64,000 nucleotides of DNA from Sthenelais limicola (Eukaryota; Annelida; Polychaeta; Phyllodocida; Sigalionidae): assembly GCA_942159475.1 (NCBI GenBank), contig OW804094.1, positions 126,776,755 to 126,840,754 on the forward strand, read 5' to 3'. The stretch's first letter is position 1. Each line of letters begins with the position of its first letter. This document shows positions 10,101-22,399 of this stretch, piece by piece. Under the pieces are notes generated by a model. It saw nothing but the letters and a program-made list of their open reading frames with translations, did not search any database and was not told the DNA's origin. A program made the translations under genes and the position numbers.

Positions 10101-13000
10101 TTTTTGATTGTGTTCTGTTATTATATTACTCCGCCGATTCACTGGGATAATTTCCCGATTTTTTTCCCAGGCGAGAGTCTTGCATTTCGCGTGCGTGTAA
10201 CCTCTCATAATTATATTTATATATGATATATCCGAGGGACACCCGCCCGCAAGTTGTGCATTGCCAGCACCGGTGTTGTAAATGCCCCATGCCGCCTGAC
10301 AGTTTCATTAGTGAATTTAATTCGCTTGTTCTCCTCCGGTATAAAGGGACTTTTCTTCATCCCATTCACTCATAGTCTGTGATCTACTTCTTCCATCTCC
10401 TGTTCCGGTTTCTTCAGATTGCATGTAGGGAAAATTAGTGTCCTGGGGATATTGCTGCGATGAATGTTTACGATGACTGTAAATGAACTTCTCCTGTTTG
10501 CATAGCATATTGACCTCTCCCACTTTGTTCCACTTTCAGCGATTGAAACCATGTAGTATTATGTAGGGCCGTGTTGCATCTATAGGTCACCGCCTATAAT
10601 TGAATTCTTCATTATTGTTTTAGAGTGAGTCAACCTTTCTCGGATATACATGCGCATATGTATGTAAATAACACAAGGTCCGTTTTTATAATTGGAGTGG
10701 TATATTGCAGAATGTGTTAATTATACCTTTCATGGCCCATAGCGCTTAATTAATCGTTGTGGTATAAGGATTGCAAACTTTAATTTTACTCTGGTACAAA
10801 TGGAGATAGTTAAAATGGACACATTGAAATGTGTTATTTGAAGATATTGTATGAAAACATGATATTATGATAATATTTGTCCAGTCAAATAGGCGTTATT
10901 TGAGAAAAAAGAGAAAAAAAGTTCTATACCAATGTAATGTTAAATGCAATTGAGCCTGAATAAAATATCTCGATCAAAAAATAATCAAACAAATATAAAC
11001 TGAAGGTTAGTCAAAAAAACAAAGAAGCATTTATTGAAAAGGGATGGTAGGTCTACAATATACCCGAATTAAACAGGTCACTTTGGTATCATGTGAGAAG
11101 AATTTTCATATCATGACCCATTGCTTGATATTTGCTCTTTCTGCTTGTGTAATGAAATCGAATTAGTTTTCATTTGTTCTATCTTCGGAAGGTAATCCGT
11201 TTCCTCTATTAATCTTAAATTATATTATATGTATTCTTGTTATTTTACTATTTTAATTAGATTTGATTCAATTGTATTCAGAAAAGCATCACATTGCTGT
11301 GTTCAGCTTGTTCTGATGACTTATTTAAAAAAACTATAATTAGTTTTGCCCACTCCTCTATACATACATACCACACTGCCTCTTGGCTATTATTCAGAGT
11401 GCTTTTAAATAATGTTTTCCCTTGTGGACAAGGAAATCTAAACTTAATTTGTTATTAGGCCCTGACCGAGGGATATGCCAAACCTTCCGGCTTTTGAGAT
11501 TACTTTTTCTATAGTTTAATCTACCTGCCTCCATTGGTGAGATTATCTCGGTTTATCTGCTCTAGGTAGGGTCAGGGGTGTCCGGAACTCTAGTGTCTAC
11601 AATCCACCTACCACGGGGGCTTTTCCAATGCCTCCATCGTGCCAGGTAATCAGCTCCAAGGCTCCAGGACAGTATCTCTACCTCAACCACCGCCAGTCCA
11701 ACCAAGATTAAATACCGCCTGTGAATAGCATCAGAATAACATCGAATTAGATCTGGATTTAATTTAAGAGGCTTGTAAAGGCTGCGGTGTATTTTTAATT
11801 AACTTCTATGGCTAGCTTTTCACCTTGGAGCGGGTTGCTGAATGGTAGGCCGTGTAGATGGCGAGCAATGCTCCCAGCCAGGGCTGTATCGAACCAGACA
11901 TTGAGTAATGAAAGATTCAAACCAGCGAAATTGATCTTTTATCAACAACATGGTGTTCCGGCTCCGTTTACATGGACCACATTAAATGCATGTATGCTGG
12001 CCAGTCTCAGAGCCTTGTCGAGATAGCAACCAGGCCATGTAGGCAGTCAAAAATCACTCGCCATGGTTAGGATCAGGCATTTACCTACTGCAAAGTAAAG
12101 GTACAGGAGGAAAAAGCCTTGCGCGAGAGCCTGTAAATCATTGTTAAAATGTGTCGCAGCATTGGCTTCACATAAACTTTAGATTGCCTCGTCTCAAGTG
12201 TGTAAAGTGATGAATTCGCGAAACGCAATTTTCTTCATCCCACCGGTCTCGATAAAGATTTCTCAAGAAGAAAAAATGGGCCACCACATGTCGGTACTTT
12301 CATTTTCTCTGAATCACCTAATCGAAGCTATGCATTATTTTTGCTCGATGATAATGGGAAAGTTGATGCTGAAGCATTCCTCCAAAGACAGGCGGTGGTT
12401 TTTTTCGTGGGTGTTCTTCTACAAACTTCACATGTCTTTCAATTAGGTAATGAATATGCTGCCTTTTTAAAGACACTTCATGGAGGCACGTATAACATCT
12501 CCACACTTTTATCTGTGACTCGAAGAAAAATTATCTCAAACATCCATTAAACAGAAATAAAAAATAAATTAAATATATCAATCTCTGTGTAATAGGTAAG
12601 GAATTAGCAACTCAATGCCCTCCTGGGAAGAAGAACCTTTCGAATTCATACTCTTTTTTTATGTTATCTCATTCCAGATATTCTACTGCGTTATAACTCG
12701 CTTTATTTATGGTGTGTCACAAAACATAACATAAAACATAACCTGTTCTAGCGAACCGGACTTGTTTAAATCCAACAATATGGAACAGTATATCTTCCAT
12801 TTGAGCCTGCAAATGACCTCCCATATTTTGATAACACAGTTGTCGCGCCGAAAGGAACAATGACAGTAGTTGTATAAAACTTTGGTGCAGAATTAACTAG
12901 TTTGGCGCGGGAAACAATCAGTCTTAGTTATGAAAACCAGAGAGTGTGATCCATATATAATTCCAATATGGCGATGTTTGCGAGACTAAAAACTTGCGCG
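10101..13000. other. AT-rich block, then mixed unique sequence
   Basis: 10560-11450 is strongly AT-rich with A/T runs. GC rises abruptly near 11460-11710. A direct repeat AAAACATAAC lies near 12721-12741. No gene is supported. Confidence 0.5.
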
Positions 13001-13269
13001 GACGCCGGTACGTCATCACCGGGAGACAAGCAAGGACCACATTTATATTAAGTGTCCAATCTAGTCACCCTAGTGATAGGTGCCCGTTATGGGAGACTTG
13101 GGAGCCCTGGAGCGACCCTGATCACTTCCTCTAAATGTCACCAAGTCAGGATTAAAATTTGTCCGAATGGAGGAGAAATGATCATGTGACACAAGTGACA
13201 CATTGAAGGAAGGGGCACTGGTACCTTTGGGGTCTGGAGGAGGCGCAGCGGTGGCGGCGATCTGAAATG

Positions 13270-13323
13270 GAGTATGGGGGGTGGGTGGGGAGGAAGGAGG
13301 AGGAGGAGGGGGAAAGAGGGGGT
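13270..13323 (+). repeat. G/GGA-rich tract
   Basis: G-runs merge into (GGA)n over about 54 nt, with quadruplex potential. Confidence 0.75.
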
Positions 13324-13980
13324 TGATTGCGCCTACGAGGATTAGGCCTTTACCGTCCGTATGGCTTGTTTATACAAGTTCTATCTGCCCGAATCCAGGC
13401 TGGATTAAGAAAATAAAAGGATACATCCTTTTATAAGAGGTAGATTATGGCCGTTTGTGTGGCAGTCCTTTCCTGTATGTTGGTGAGGAGGACTTTGGGG
13501 ACGACCTTACAATGCACTTGGAGGCACTGCTGGGGCCGTCCACCCCCGAGGGTGCTTGCTCGTGTCCGCTCCACCAAAAACCACCCCCTGCAGAAAAATC
13601 GTACGCAAATGTCAGCAGAGATAAAAGATTCAGCTCCAGAGCAGGTTGGCAACATTTCAATGAGATGCATCCAGTTCATGCGTAGATTGAAATATGCACA
13701 AAGGTTATGTATTTGAAGTGGCTCACCCCAAGCTTGTTTGATGTTTCCAGTTTGACGAGGCACAACTTTGAAGTGAGACTAGGCACACAGCATGCGGCAT
13801 ATGATATGCCAAGTATCACTGTCATTTGTGATTTTCCGCTTAATTTTTGGCGAGTTGACGCTATAGAAAGGCCGAGTGGGGGAGAAGGTGCACAGGCACA
13901 CACAGGAGTTAGAGAGAGAAAACGCTTCGGGTGTGATATTGGCACACACAGAGAGAAAATAACTTGCATCAGTCTTTCGA
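13324..13980. other. GC-balanced segment with overlapping ORFs, no gene assigned
   Basis: 13455-13685 (+) reads through 76 codons including VGEEDFGDDLTMHLEALLG, which looks protein-like. Overlapping frames on both strands are also open and no good splice sites bound it. I leave it unassigned. Confidence 0.3.
13796..13810. promoter_or_regulatory. Dyad GGCATAT-G-ATATGCC
   Basis: Two 7-bp perfect arms lie around a single G. The half-site matches the dyad at 832-850, with a different spacer. Chance is possible in 64 kb. Confidence 0.3.
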
Positions 13981-13988
13981 AAATAGAC

Positions 13989-14011
13989 CGAGAGAGAGAG
14001 GGAGAGAGAGA
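13989..14011 (+). repeat. (GA)n tract with flanking purine run
   Basis: A short imperfect (GA)n followed by an A/G-rich stretch to about 14060. Confidence 0.8.
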
Positions 14012-14814
14012 TTGTAAGACATAAAAAAGAAAGAAAAAGGTGCGGGAGAAAGAAAAAAAAATCTCCAATGTCTCGGACAACCTTGGGGTGGCATCTTCGG
14101 TAGCACTAAAGAAGCACCAGAAGTGTCTGGAGGGGCCTACCCGACCCGGATCATTTTTCGGGGGAAGGCACCGATCCTGGAATTGTCCCGAGAAATGTTT
14201 GGTATGGGGGAAACAGTACAGCGGCAGTGCACCGGTGCGAATGTGTATTTATGGCCGGATCATGGGATGCATGTTGCATGCCACATATATTAGACCTCCA
14301 GTCTTTTCGATTTTTATACCGCGCGTGATAATACCATACCATACACCCCTGCCATCGACAGCTCAACAGTATTTAGTCAGCAAACTCTCAAGCGCAGAAA
14401 TAAGCCTTCGCAGAAGTTTACTATCAAGGAGTACATTCCGTCTGTGTTGGCGGTCTGCCTCCACAAAGGCATCTAAGACCAGGGCTTAGTTTGATAGTAG
14501 CAGTATGATGAATTTAAGCAAAAATAAACAGTATGTGGGCCGGCCAGTAAATATTGGTGGTAGCAGGAGATAGGGTGAGCTGCAGTATTGGTGGCAATGT
14601 ATATGTTAGGCCCAGGCTCAGCGCGCGGATAAGATGCTATAGCTGGGACGAGATCCAGGGAGACACATATTTTACATGTGAAGGAAATTCAATCTGGGTC
14701 TCGCTCGCCAGATTTCTTCAAATAATGTTGGCCTTACGAGGGCATGCAGAGGCGATCTGTGTAGCCGACCTGTAGCCCTATATGATCATGATAGTGCGAG
14801 GAGTTAAGTTGGTA

Positions 14815-14840
14815 TAGAGAGAGAGAAAGAAAGAGACACA
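14815..14840 (+). repeat. (GA)n tract
   Basis: A short imperfect GA/GAAA tract. Confidence 0.75.
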
Positions 14841-14998
14841 CAGAGTAGTGGAGGAAGGGAGACAGAGTTGTCAGATACACGACCATCTGTTGGCGATGCC
14901 TGCTTCTCCGACACAGATGATCACCAACTGGGTGCATTTCTAGGCATTCTTCCCTAGAAATGTCAAGGAAAAAATATATACTGGGTGGCATGAAGTTG

Positions 14999-15050
14999 TT
15001 GGGGTGGTGGTGGTGGTGGGTATGGGTGGTGGTGGTGTAGGTGGTGGTAT
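14999..15050 (+). repeat. (GGT)n microsatellite
   Basis: A GGT/GTG-rich tract. It is the reverse complement of the (CCA)n tract at 15591-15633. Confidence 0.85.
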
Positions 15051-15590
15051 ATAAACTGGAAGGTGTGTGCGTGCGTGTACATGTGTGTTTATGTGTGAGT
15101 GTTGGAGGGAATGTGTGTGTCCTGAAAAGAAGGGTATTCTCAAGTAGGACCAGAGGTAACCGACCCCAATCCTCACTTGGATCCCTATTGGAATGGCGGC
15201 CAACTTGACTTTGTATATGTATATGCAAGCATAAGTACAAACCCAGTTCTTCCACTCTTTCCATCTGCCCAACATACACGCACATGCATCATCATGCTCT
15301 CCAATGCAGGAGTAGGGTATCACACCCCGTTAGCGTGTTTCCTCTCTCGCCTTGACATGACCTATACAAAAGTATAGTGTTAAAATGTACAGCAACAAAC
15401 CCCCACCCTCTTCTTTTTCCATTGCAGTCATGTTTGTACGCATCACGCAAGTATACAATCACACACATGTATATGTATAATTATATGCACTCACTAACTC
15501 ACACTGCTCACACACTTTGTGGAACTGCTCAGAACTGCTCAGTGTCTTTTGGCAAGTGACAAGGCGCTCCGGATCAGATATTTTTACCTC

Positions 15591-15633
15591 CCCACACCAC
15601 CACCATCACCACCACTATACCACCACCACCACC
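15591..15633 (+). repeat. (CCA)n microsatellite
   Basis: A CAC/CCA-rich tract, inverted relative to the (GGT)n tract about 540 bp upstream. Confidence 0.85.
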
Positions 15634-16083
15634 GCTTCTGATGGATTTCCATCCATGCAGTCACACCTAGAAGTGATTTTGAAAATACTTTGTCTGCTGC
15701 CAGGTGAAGATTATTATTGGTGGAGGCATTCATTTCATGCCAGGAATTTTCACAGTGCACTTGCCCCCATAGCCACAGCGGCATTGATAAGTAGTTGTGG
15801 AGAAGGTATAATATATATCTATAGGGGAGGTATATAGACCCCCAGATTTTAGAATTCACTCGTCCCTTTTCCACTTTCTCTCTCAGCAGCAAGTCACTCA
15901 CTTACTTCCCAGGACGAGTAAAGTAAGTTAGCCAGGCTGCAAGTATAGAGCTATTCTTTATGCAGCTTGTTTAGACCGTCTCATCCTGCCCAAAATAAAT
16001 AACTCCAAACGAAAAGATAAATATAGATCGAAAAGATGAAAACCATGCCTGAAATTTCAAGCTTTGGGAGTGAAGGAAAGAAA

Positions 16084-16141
16084 GGGGGTCGGGGGTGGGG
16101 GTGGGGGTGGGGGTGGGGTTGGGGATGGGGGTGGAAGGGGG
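16084..16141 (+). repeat. (GGGGGT)n G-quadruplex-prone tract
   Basis: At least nine runs of four or five G separated by one or two bases, over 58 nt. This is the densest quadruplex candidate in the window. Confidence 0.9.
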
Positions 16142-17580
16142 CTGTGTGACTTGATCCAGGCGTTGGTTAGGTTAGGTGGTATACCCTGTCCGCTTTTGTA
16201 GCTCTTCAAGCGGGGACAACAACGGCTCATCTATGGCTTTTAACTGAATGCAGAAGGAAATAAATTTTAGTGCCCATTACCAGCCACGTGGTTTGCATTT
16301 GGAGCTCGCCTATGTTTACCATCGCTATGGTTGCCGTTAAAACAACCAATGCAAATTATCATACTTTGGGAAAGTTGGCAAAGGTAATCGGAGACAGCGA
16401 GGCACACAGGACGCGCGAGAAATAACCCCGGCCTAAAAAATGTTCCATGAAAAACAATTTTCTGTAGTCTCGATAAAGGCTGGCCGTGTTAGCATGTGTT
16501 GCCAATTTGCTGGCAGAATGTGCGCTAGTGAAAGTTTGACATCATCCAAGAAAGTTTTTCACCCCTGACGAATAAAGAAATAAAGATTTCTGCCTCTGTT
16601 CTAGGGCCCCAGCCAGCTGCATGCTTACCCGGAAACGTCAGGCACTTGGAATGTTCAATAAAAGATATTAAATCTGAGAGGAGTTTTGCTTCAATCCGAC
16701 GCTCCGCTCCTCTGCCCGCGTTTCATACCATGTTCTCGAACGCTATTATTTCACTTTCATCCTTGAACTCGAAACCTACCTCAACAACTTGAGAGAGGTA
16801 AACACATTACTTTTCCAATAGACCTTGTGTAAAGGTATGTGAAACATGCCTAAGCCAACTAAAACAAAGGCAGATTTGTGGAGAAAAAGCTATCTATTTC
16901 AACTAGCCAACCCCATACTGAACTATTTTAAATGGCTCGCCCCGCTCAAAATGTCTGAAGTTGTATTCATATTTCTGACAAATTTATTGCCAACAGGAAA
17001 AACCTGGGGAGAAAATAATCTTTTTATCTCCTCGCAGCGGTTTCGTAAATTGGAAAAAGATATTTTCTGTGTGTAACATATATATGGATTATTTATATGG
17101 GGAAAACCTCCGGCGTAGATTGGCCCTGGGTAACTTCTCTCTTATTTGTGTTTATAGAGCTTTTGAGCTACTCCTAAATTGACCTTAATCTGATGCACTC
17201 CCTACCCTGAGTGGTAATGAGTTCATCTTCCGCACTTTACCGCGAAGTTTGACCTTTATGGAAGTTAAGAGTGAAATGTCAAGTAACTTTTCACAGCCAG
17301 TAGAACTGACTTGGGCCCGGGGGCGACCGAATCAATATAATGGAGAATTCCATAATAACCCCGGTCGGAATTTGGAATATCATTTTCAATGCGGGCTGCA
17401 CGCGGGCATTAAGAAGGGAAGAAAAGTGGGGCGCACATGTGGATTCAATTCCAGAAAGTGCATTGATACGTCCCGCAGAATCAAGGATTTTCATATTGAC
17501 ATTTGACTTTGAGTGATGTGGGTAAAGTGGGCCAATACTGGAGCGATCCGTCAGAAGCCTGAGATATCGATGATGGTATT
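16142..17580. other. Unique motif-rich noncoding block
   Basis: 16.27-16.38 kb combines CACGTG, TTTGCATTT and CAATGCAAATTATC within about 100 bp (E-box and octamer-like words). Short ORFs at 16846-17076 and 17249-17506 have no known domain. Confidence 0.35.
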
Positions 17581-18097
17581 ATCATCATTTGGGGGGAAGG
17601 GAGGGAGAAGAGCTAGAGAGAGAAGGGAGAGAGAGGACATGGTTAGGTCTCCTACTACCACTGTGGCTTGATACGCTGATAGTAAATGTTGATCCAGTCT
17701 CGATAATGGCCCGAGTAATGGCATGCCAGCAAGGTGATGTAACAGGCAAGGCCAAGATGATCCCCATGCAGATATCAAAGCCTATAATGGCAGATAGTAA
17801 AATGAAGCAGTCGTCAGATTGAGTCTTGGCTGACGGAGCAGGATGCCTGCCCTCCTGCCATCGCTTATAAATATCAGGCTCATAGTTAGGCCTCACCTTT
17901 ACCCCGCCATCACAAGATATGGCCCCATGATGGATGATGCAACAACTGGGCAAGATCACTTTTCCAAAAGAATAACGTCCGCTGATAACCTCTGTTATCG
18001 TGCAAATGTTGAATTTTCCACAAGAACCAAATGTAATGGCAGCGGGGGGCTTTGTTAGGCTGTGTGAGCGTTAGGGCGTTTGAATATTACCAGACAG

Positions 18098-18293
18098 GGG
18101 TGGGGGTGGGTGAGGGGAAGGGGGGGGGAGCTTGTGTTGTATATTTGGGTTTGTGGGAGGGCGTGCGCTATGGAAAGATAACGTGTGAAGGGTAGGGAGT
18201 GAGTGTGTGTGTGTGTGTGTGAACTATGCTACAATAATGTAAGGATGGGGTGGTAATGGGGGAGGGGGTGTGATGGGGGAGGGGGAGGGGTGG
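18098..18293 (+). repeat. G-rich and (GT)n low-complexity region
   Basis: G-runs at 18098-18130, (GT)n at 18203-18221, then GGGGGA/GGGTG runs at 18245-18293. Confidence 0.8.
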
Positions 18294-18854
18294 TTTACTC
18301 GAAGGGTCATGAATATGAGGGATCCACTTGGCATGGATGGAATAAGCCTTATTTGTGTCTCTTCATGTTGTGGCCTATGTTGTTGATGCCTCTGTGCTCT
18401 GGGGTCAATGGTGCTAATGCGAAGGTCACACTAGCAGTCATATCGGGTCAGTTGGGATCCACCCAATGTATTCAGTTTCCAAATGACATAGAACCATTTT
18501 TCATTTGTCCTTTGAGGCTTCCATGCTGTCCGAGACATTAGTCTGACGGCCAGGAATTTTGTAAACATATTGGTCTGTAGCGGTCATCTCAAGAAAGATG
18601 GGACATATCTCCCGAGCGCTGTATATAGTCTACCGCCAGTCCCGAGGGCGTAGAAAATCAAAAGTATGCGATGTGTCCTGTCAGTCGCTTTAAGTGCGCA
18701 GAATGTATAATGGATACTGAATTATTAAGGCTGTGACCCCAGCCAGATGAATGGATGATGACCAAAAACAATTGAAGAATAGATATTTGTGGATACCTGA
18801 GGTAAGCAAAGGGTGTGAGCTTGGCCGAATTAATCGACATTTTTTGTTGTTGTA

Positions 18855-19349
18855 AATTCTTCCTCGGGAGTCCACACTCTCATCACTAACTTAATGCTAG
18901 CATACAGATCGAATAGCACATATGCACCCGTCTTATATATTTTATATTTTAAGAATTTGAGGTGTATCTTCATTTTTTTTTAAAGAAAAAAAAGCGAATT
19001 GATGTATTCCTATTGGAGAAAATAAATGAATCGAAATGAAATGAACTTGCCACTACCATGTCTTTCACGTAAATGTAATTCTTCCTCAGGAGTCATCACT
19101 TATTATTAGTCTAGGTCAGAGACTCTCAGATCAGATAAAAATGTTATATCAGTGATTGGACGCCTACTGCGCTAATGGCTTTTCTGGCCGGGGAGTAGGC
19201 ATCTTAATAGGATTATAATGGTATTTTGCGGTCCTAGTGGGATTATAATGGCATTTTGCTGTTTGGAGCGAAAGGCTTTCCCTCAGTTTGAAGGGACTCT
19301 CTTAACTTTGAGCCTAGGCTGACTAATTTACCACTAGCATGTCTTTCAC
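18855..19349 (+). repeat. Interleaved degenerate short repeats
   Basis: AATTCTTCCTCGGGAGTC at 18855-18872 recurs with one change at 19077-19094. CCACTANCATGTCTTTCAC occurs near 19050-19068 and 19331-19349. A 23-nt unit starting GGATTATAATGG is repeated at 19210-19232 and 19240-19262 (period 30). The region looks like an old, eroded local duplication. Confidence 0.5.
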
Positions 19350-19538
19350 ATGGTATCATAGATGCTAGATATATAATACCCTTCATCCAATGCTAACACC
19401 TAGCTAACCTATATGCATTTATATCGGGATCCAAAATTCCAGGCTCGATTGAGTGAGTGCCATTCCTTGGCCCGCTTCCCAGGCGGAGGAATTAAAACAA
19501 GTGTAGCTTTAGACTAGAGAGTGCAGCTTCCCACATAC

Positions 19539-19615
19539 CCCCACCCCGGCTTGTATTTCAACTTTACCTGCCCACAATCCAACGTGTTTACTTGCACAAA
19601 GGCCCCACCCCGGCT
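19539..19615 (+). repeat. Short GC-rich direct repeat CCCCACCCCGGCT
   Basis: A 13-nt word occurs at 19539-19551 and 19603-19615 (64 bp apart). The C-rich core could be a KLF/SP-type site pair or slippage-derived. Confidence 0.4.
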
Positions 19616-20550
19616 CTTACTCAAGAGATTAAATCAACAACGGCATGTGCAAGGTTATGTGGCCCATTTATTTCAACATTTGAAGCTAATCCATCGCTGG
19701 AATTCCATATTTTCTGCTAGCCAATCTCCCGGGGAAATGTGCATCTATCATTCTAAGCGTTGAACTTTTCCCAGCCCCCCAAATGTGGACCACCCAAGTG
19801 ACTTTTCAAGGCGGCCAGCTAGCATAGCCAAAGTTAAAACATATGTCAGACTTGTTGCTATTTGGGGTTGATAAAATGTTTTATTTAGACGGTATTTAAG
19901 TTTATTTTTCTTTCTCATATGGTGATGCGAGCTGGATGTCGAGTTGAAGCGAACCGCTCTGCCCGGGAGAAGGTGTTGTTAGTGATACACTGCCTCAACA
20001 AACATTTGCTTTTCTCCCCAACGAGGGTGTGTCCTTCCTTAAAGCTGTGTTTACAGCTAAATAGACCAAAAACATTTTTTTCTCAATTCTTTCTTTCTTT
20101 GATCCTTAGTGCTGTCGATTGCGAAGCTTTGAATACTGAACAAGAAGTTTTTTCTATTTTTTTTCCTCTCGGAATTTTTATTATTTTTGCCTCGTGCTGT
20201 TTTCAATTTGTAAGTTGTAGTCTCTTGAAATGTATACCTATCTAGTTAGTGCTAACCCAAGATTTTCAATTTCACCAAAGTTTAAGAAGGTGAAGGAGAG
20301 CCATTTGGAAAATAATGGGAATCTGGTGCACACCCAATCTATAATTTGATAGATGATTTGGTTCTACCCAACATAGAACAGGCTTTGATATTCTTTGTGA
20401 ATATTGTTTCCTTTAATATTCCGTCTCGATGACTTTCAGAGGGGTCGGGAATTAATAAACCACAAAATCGATTTTTTTTACTGAAATTTGCTGCTATTAC
20501 AACTTAAATGTCCACTCGACCCACTCACATAAAGTTATACACTTGAACAC

Positions 20551-20595
20551 AGAGGAGAGAGAAAGAGGGAGAGAGAAAGAGAGAGAGTGGAGAGA
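20551..20595 (+). repeat. (GA)n tract
   Basis: An imperfect GA/GAAA purine tract of about 45 nt. Confidence 0.85.
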
Positions 20596-21811
20596 TTTCC
20601 CTCTGTTGCCAGTAGACAGTGATATACATGGTGTGCACTCATATTTCACGCCTATTGCCATTCCTATTAGTACCAGGAGTCACTATATTTATGCTAACAT
20701 TAGCCGTATGTGTATGCGCCTGTTGCCTCAAATATATAGATAACAGAATCACATGTGTATTGGCCTGTATGATTATGCATTTATATACACCACTGCTATA
20801 ATTCTAATAGAGTCCCTAAGATGATATGTCCCTATAGTCGATTGTTTCATTTGTGGGTATAATGATGAGGCCAGTACGAAAAGTGCCTAAACTGCGAGTA
20901 GCAGCGGTTCAACAAATGGGTTCCTCTGGATATATGACATGATCTACGAGCTCGAATATATGTTCTCATGGCATTGAATAATAAGTAGCGCGATTTATTT
21001 GATCATGAATGTTCAAAATTTATGTTGGCTTGCTCCAGCAGTGACCCCTGGAGATTATTTTGAAATTCAAACCAGAGTGGGCAGAACTGCTGAGTCATGT
21101 GTTACCAGTTAATTGCAAATAACCAAAGATGACGCATTATGGATCTGCTAGTAATGTTCAATTATATTCAGCACGTGTTAGTTAATTGTTTATCCTTGTT
21201 CACTTTATATGATTATGGTATAATCTTGACATCATGCCCCTGCAATGAATCATGTCCGACAAAAGAATGCCCAACCTACAATGGGCAGGCAAGGTACAGG
21301 CGCAAGGTTTTCCATATGTTCGCAGTGTGTAATTGGTGACAAATTTTACTCCTTCTTTGAAGTCTTGTTGGATTTCAAACACTTGTCTGAACTACCAATC
21401 TAGTAGCTGTCAGATGGGTGAGCCACTCAAAATACCATGTGAAATGTATGCATATGTCCATTTATCCTTAGGATATAAACCATCTTTTTTTAGTAGAGTT
21501 GAAAAAGAACTATTTCACACAGACAGTCCACGCAGAAAGTTATTTCCGTGTGATGTTTTCACAAACGTTTGACTTCCCCAGCCCATTGTACAGTTCGTTA
21601 GCAAAACTTTTATTGTTACGTTGCTCATATATTCCTTCGTCCATTAGCGGCCAAGGAAGACTCATAATATTTTAGTTGATAAACGTATATTGTGTTATAA
21701 ATTGCCTTTCATTAAGCCGCATCTACGAGGAAGGAAGATCTTCGGTGTTGATGAATAATTCATGAAATTATCACTGATTTATAAGTTCCCTTCATTGCTT
21801 TGGATATTATT

Positions 21812-21843
21812 TTGTTCGTAAGATTGTAATTGTGTACGAACAA
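21812..21843. repeat. Inverted repeat A of the 21.8-22.2 kb cluster
   Basis: TTGTTCGTA (21812-21820) and TACGAACAA (21835-21843) are perfect reverse complements around a 14-nt loop. Confidence 0.55.
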
Positions 21844-21887
21844 TAAATGCTGACTCATGTACATAGTCTTTCATGGTATGATGATAT

Positions 21888-21959
21888 AGGTTGGCGATTA
21901 CAGATGTAGGAACAGAGGTGCACCTTATACTTCTGAAGTTTGATATATATCGCCAACCT
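21888..21959. repeat. Inverted repeat B of the cluster
   Basis: AGGTTGGCGAT (21888-21898) pairs perfectly with ATCGCCAACCT (21949-21959). The 50-nt interior holds the palindrome GGTGCACC. The left arm is part of a 16-mer repeated at 28598-28613. Confidence 0.55.
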
Positions 21960-22083
21960 GGGGAAAAAAACTGACCCTTCATGCACCGGAGTCTGGCCAG
22001 TTTGGACGTAAATCATATTCTTTTTCCCACATCTGACAAAAAAGAGAACTCAAAGTGAAATACAAAAGATGGGACATCTGTTC

Positions 22084-22182
22084 TTCGGGAGGCTCGAATC
22101 TCAAGAAATTCCCGAATCGTTGGCCCATGGCAACCGAAGGGCGGCTTTCGGTTGCACTTCGGATCGCACTGGTTCAATGCGA
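22084..22182. repeat. Three consecutive inverted repeats C, D and E
   Basis: C: TTCGGGA (22084-22090) with TCCCGAA (22110-22116). D: CAACCGAA (22131-22138) with TTCGGTTG (22147-22154), 8-bp stem and 8-nt loop. E: TCGCA (22164-22168) with TGCGA (22178-22182). The 99-nt stretch resembles a multi-stem RNA. It is not a tRNA: the GGTTCAA word in E lacks a 7-nt T-loop and no acceptor stem exists. A 69-codon ORF overlaps it but has no known domain. Confidence 0.45.
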
Positions 22183-22399
22183 CCGCTTGATCCGTATCGG
22201 TTTCAAAGTCTCTCGAACAAGACCTTCATATTTCCATTGGCATGCTTTAGCATGGGTTATGTGAACAATACTGACGTTCACATGCACTTCTCCTCTCAGC
22301 TCTGCCATCTCCCCGGACAAAGCCTTCATGATAGCTCTGTGTGTATAGTGATTCTCACCTTGATTAAAGGTGAATAGACTATACTGAAAAGTATGTGTA

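Noticed and set aside
10106..10117. TTTGATTGT, similar to the miR-315 seed
   Set aside because: Diverges directly after the seed and lacks a paired arm.
13455..13685. Protein-like frame containing VGEEDFGDDLTMHLEALLG
   Set aside because: Overlapping frames on both strands are open and there are no good splice sites. Kept only as a note in the region description.
22164..22182. GGTTCAA in a small stem, reminiscent of a tRNA T-arm
   Set aside because: The loop is 9 nt rather than 7, and there is no acceptor stem, D-arm or anticodon arm.
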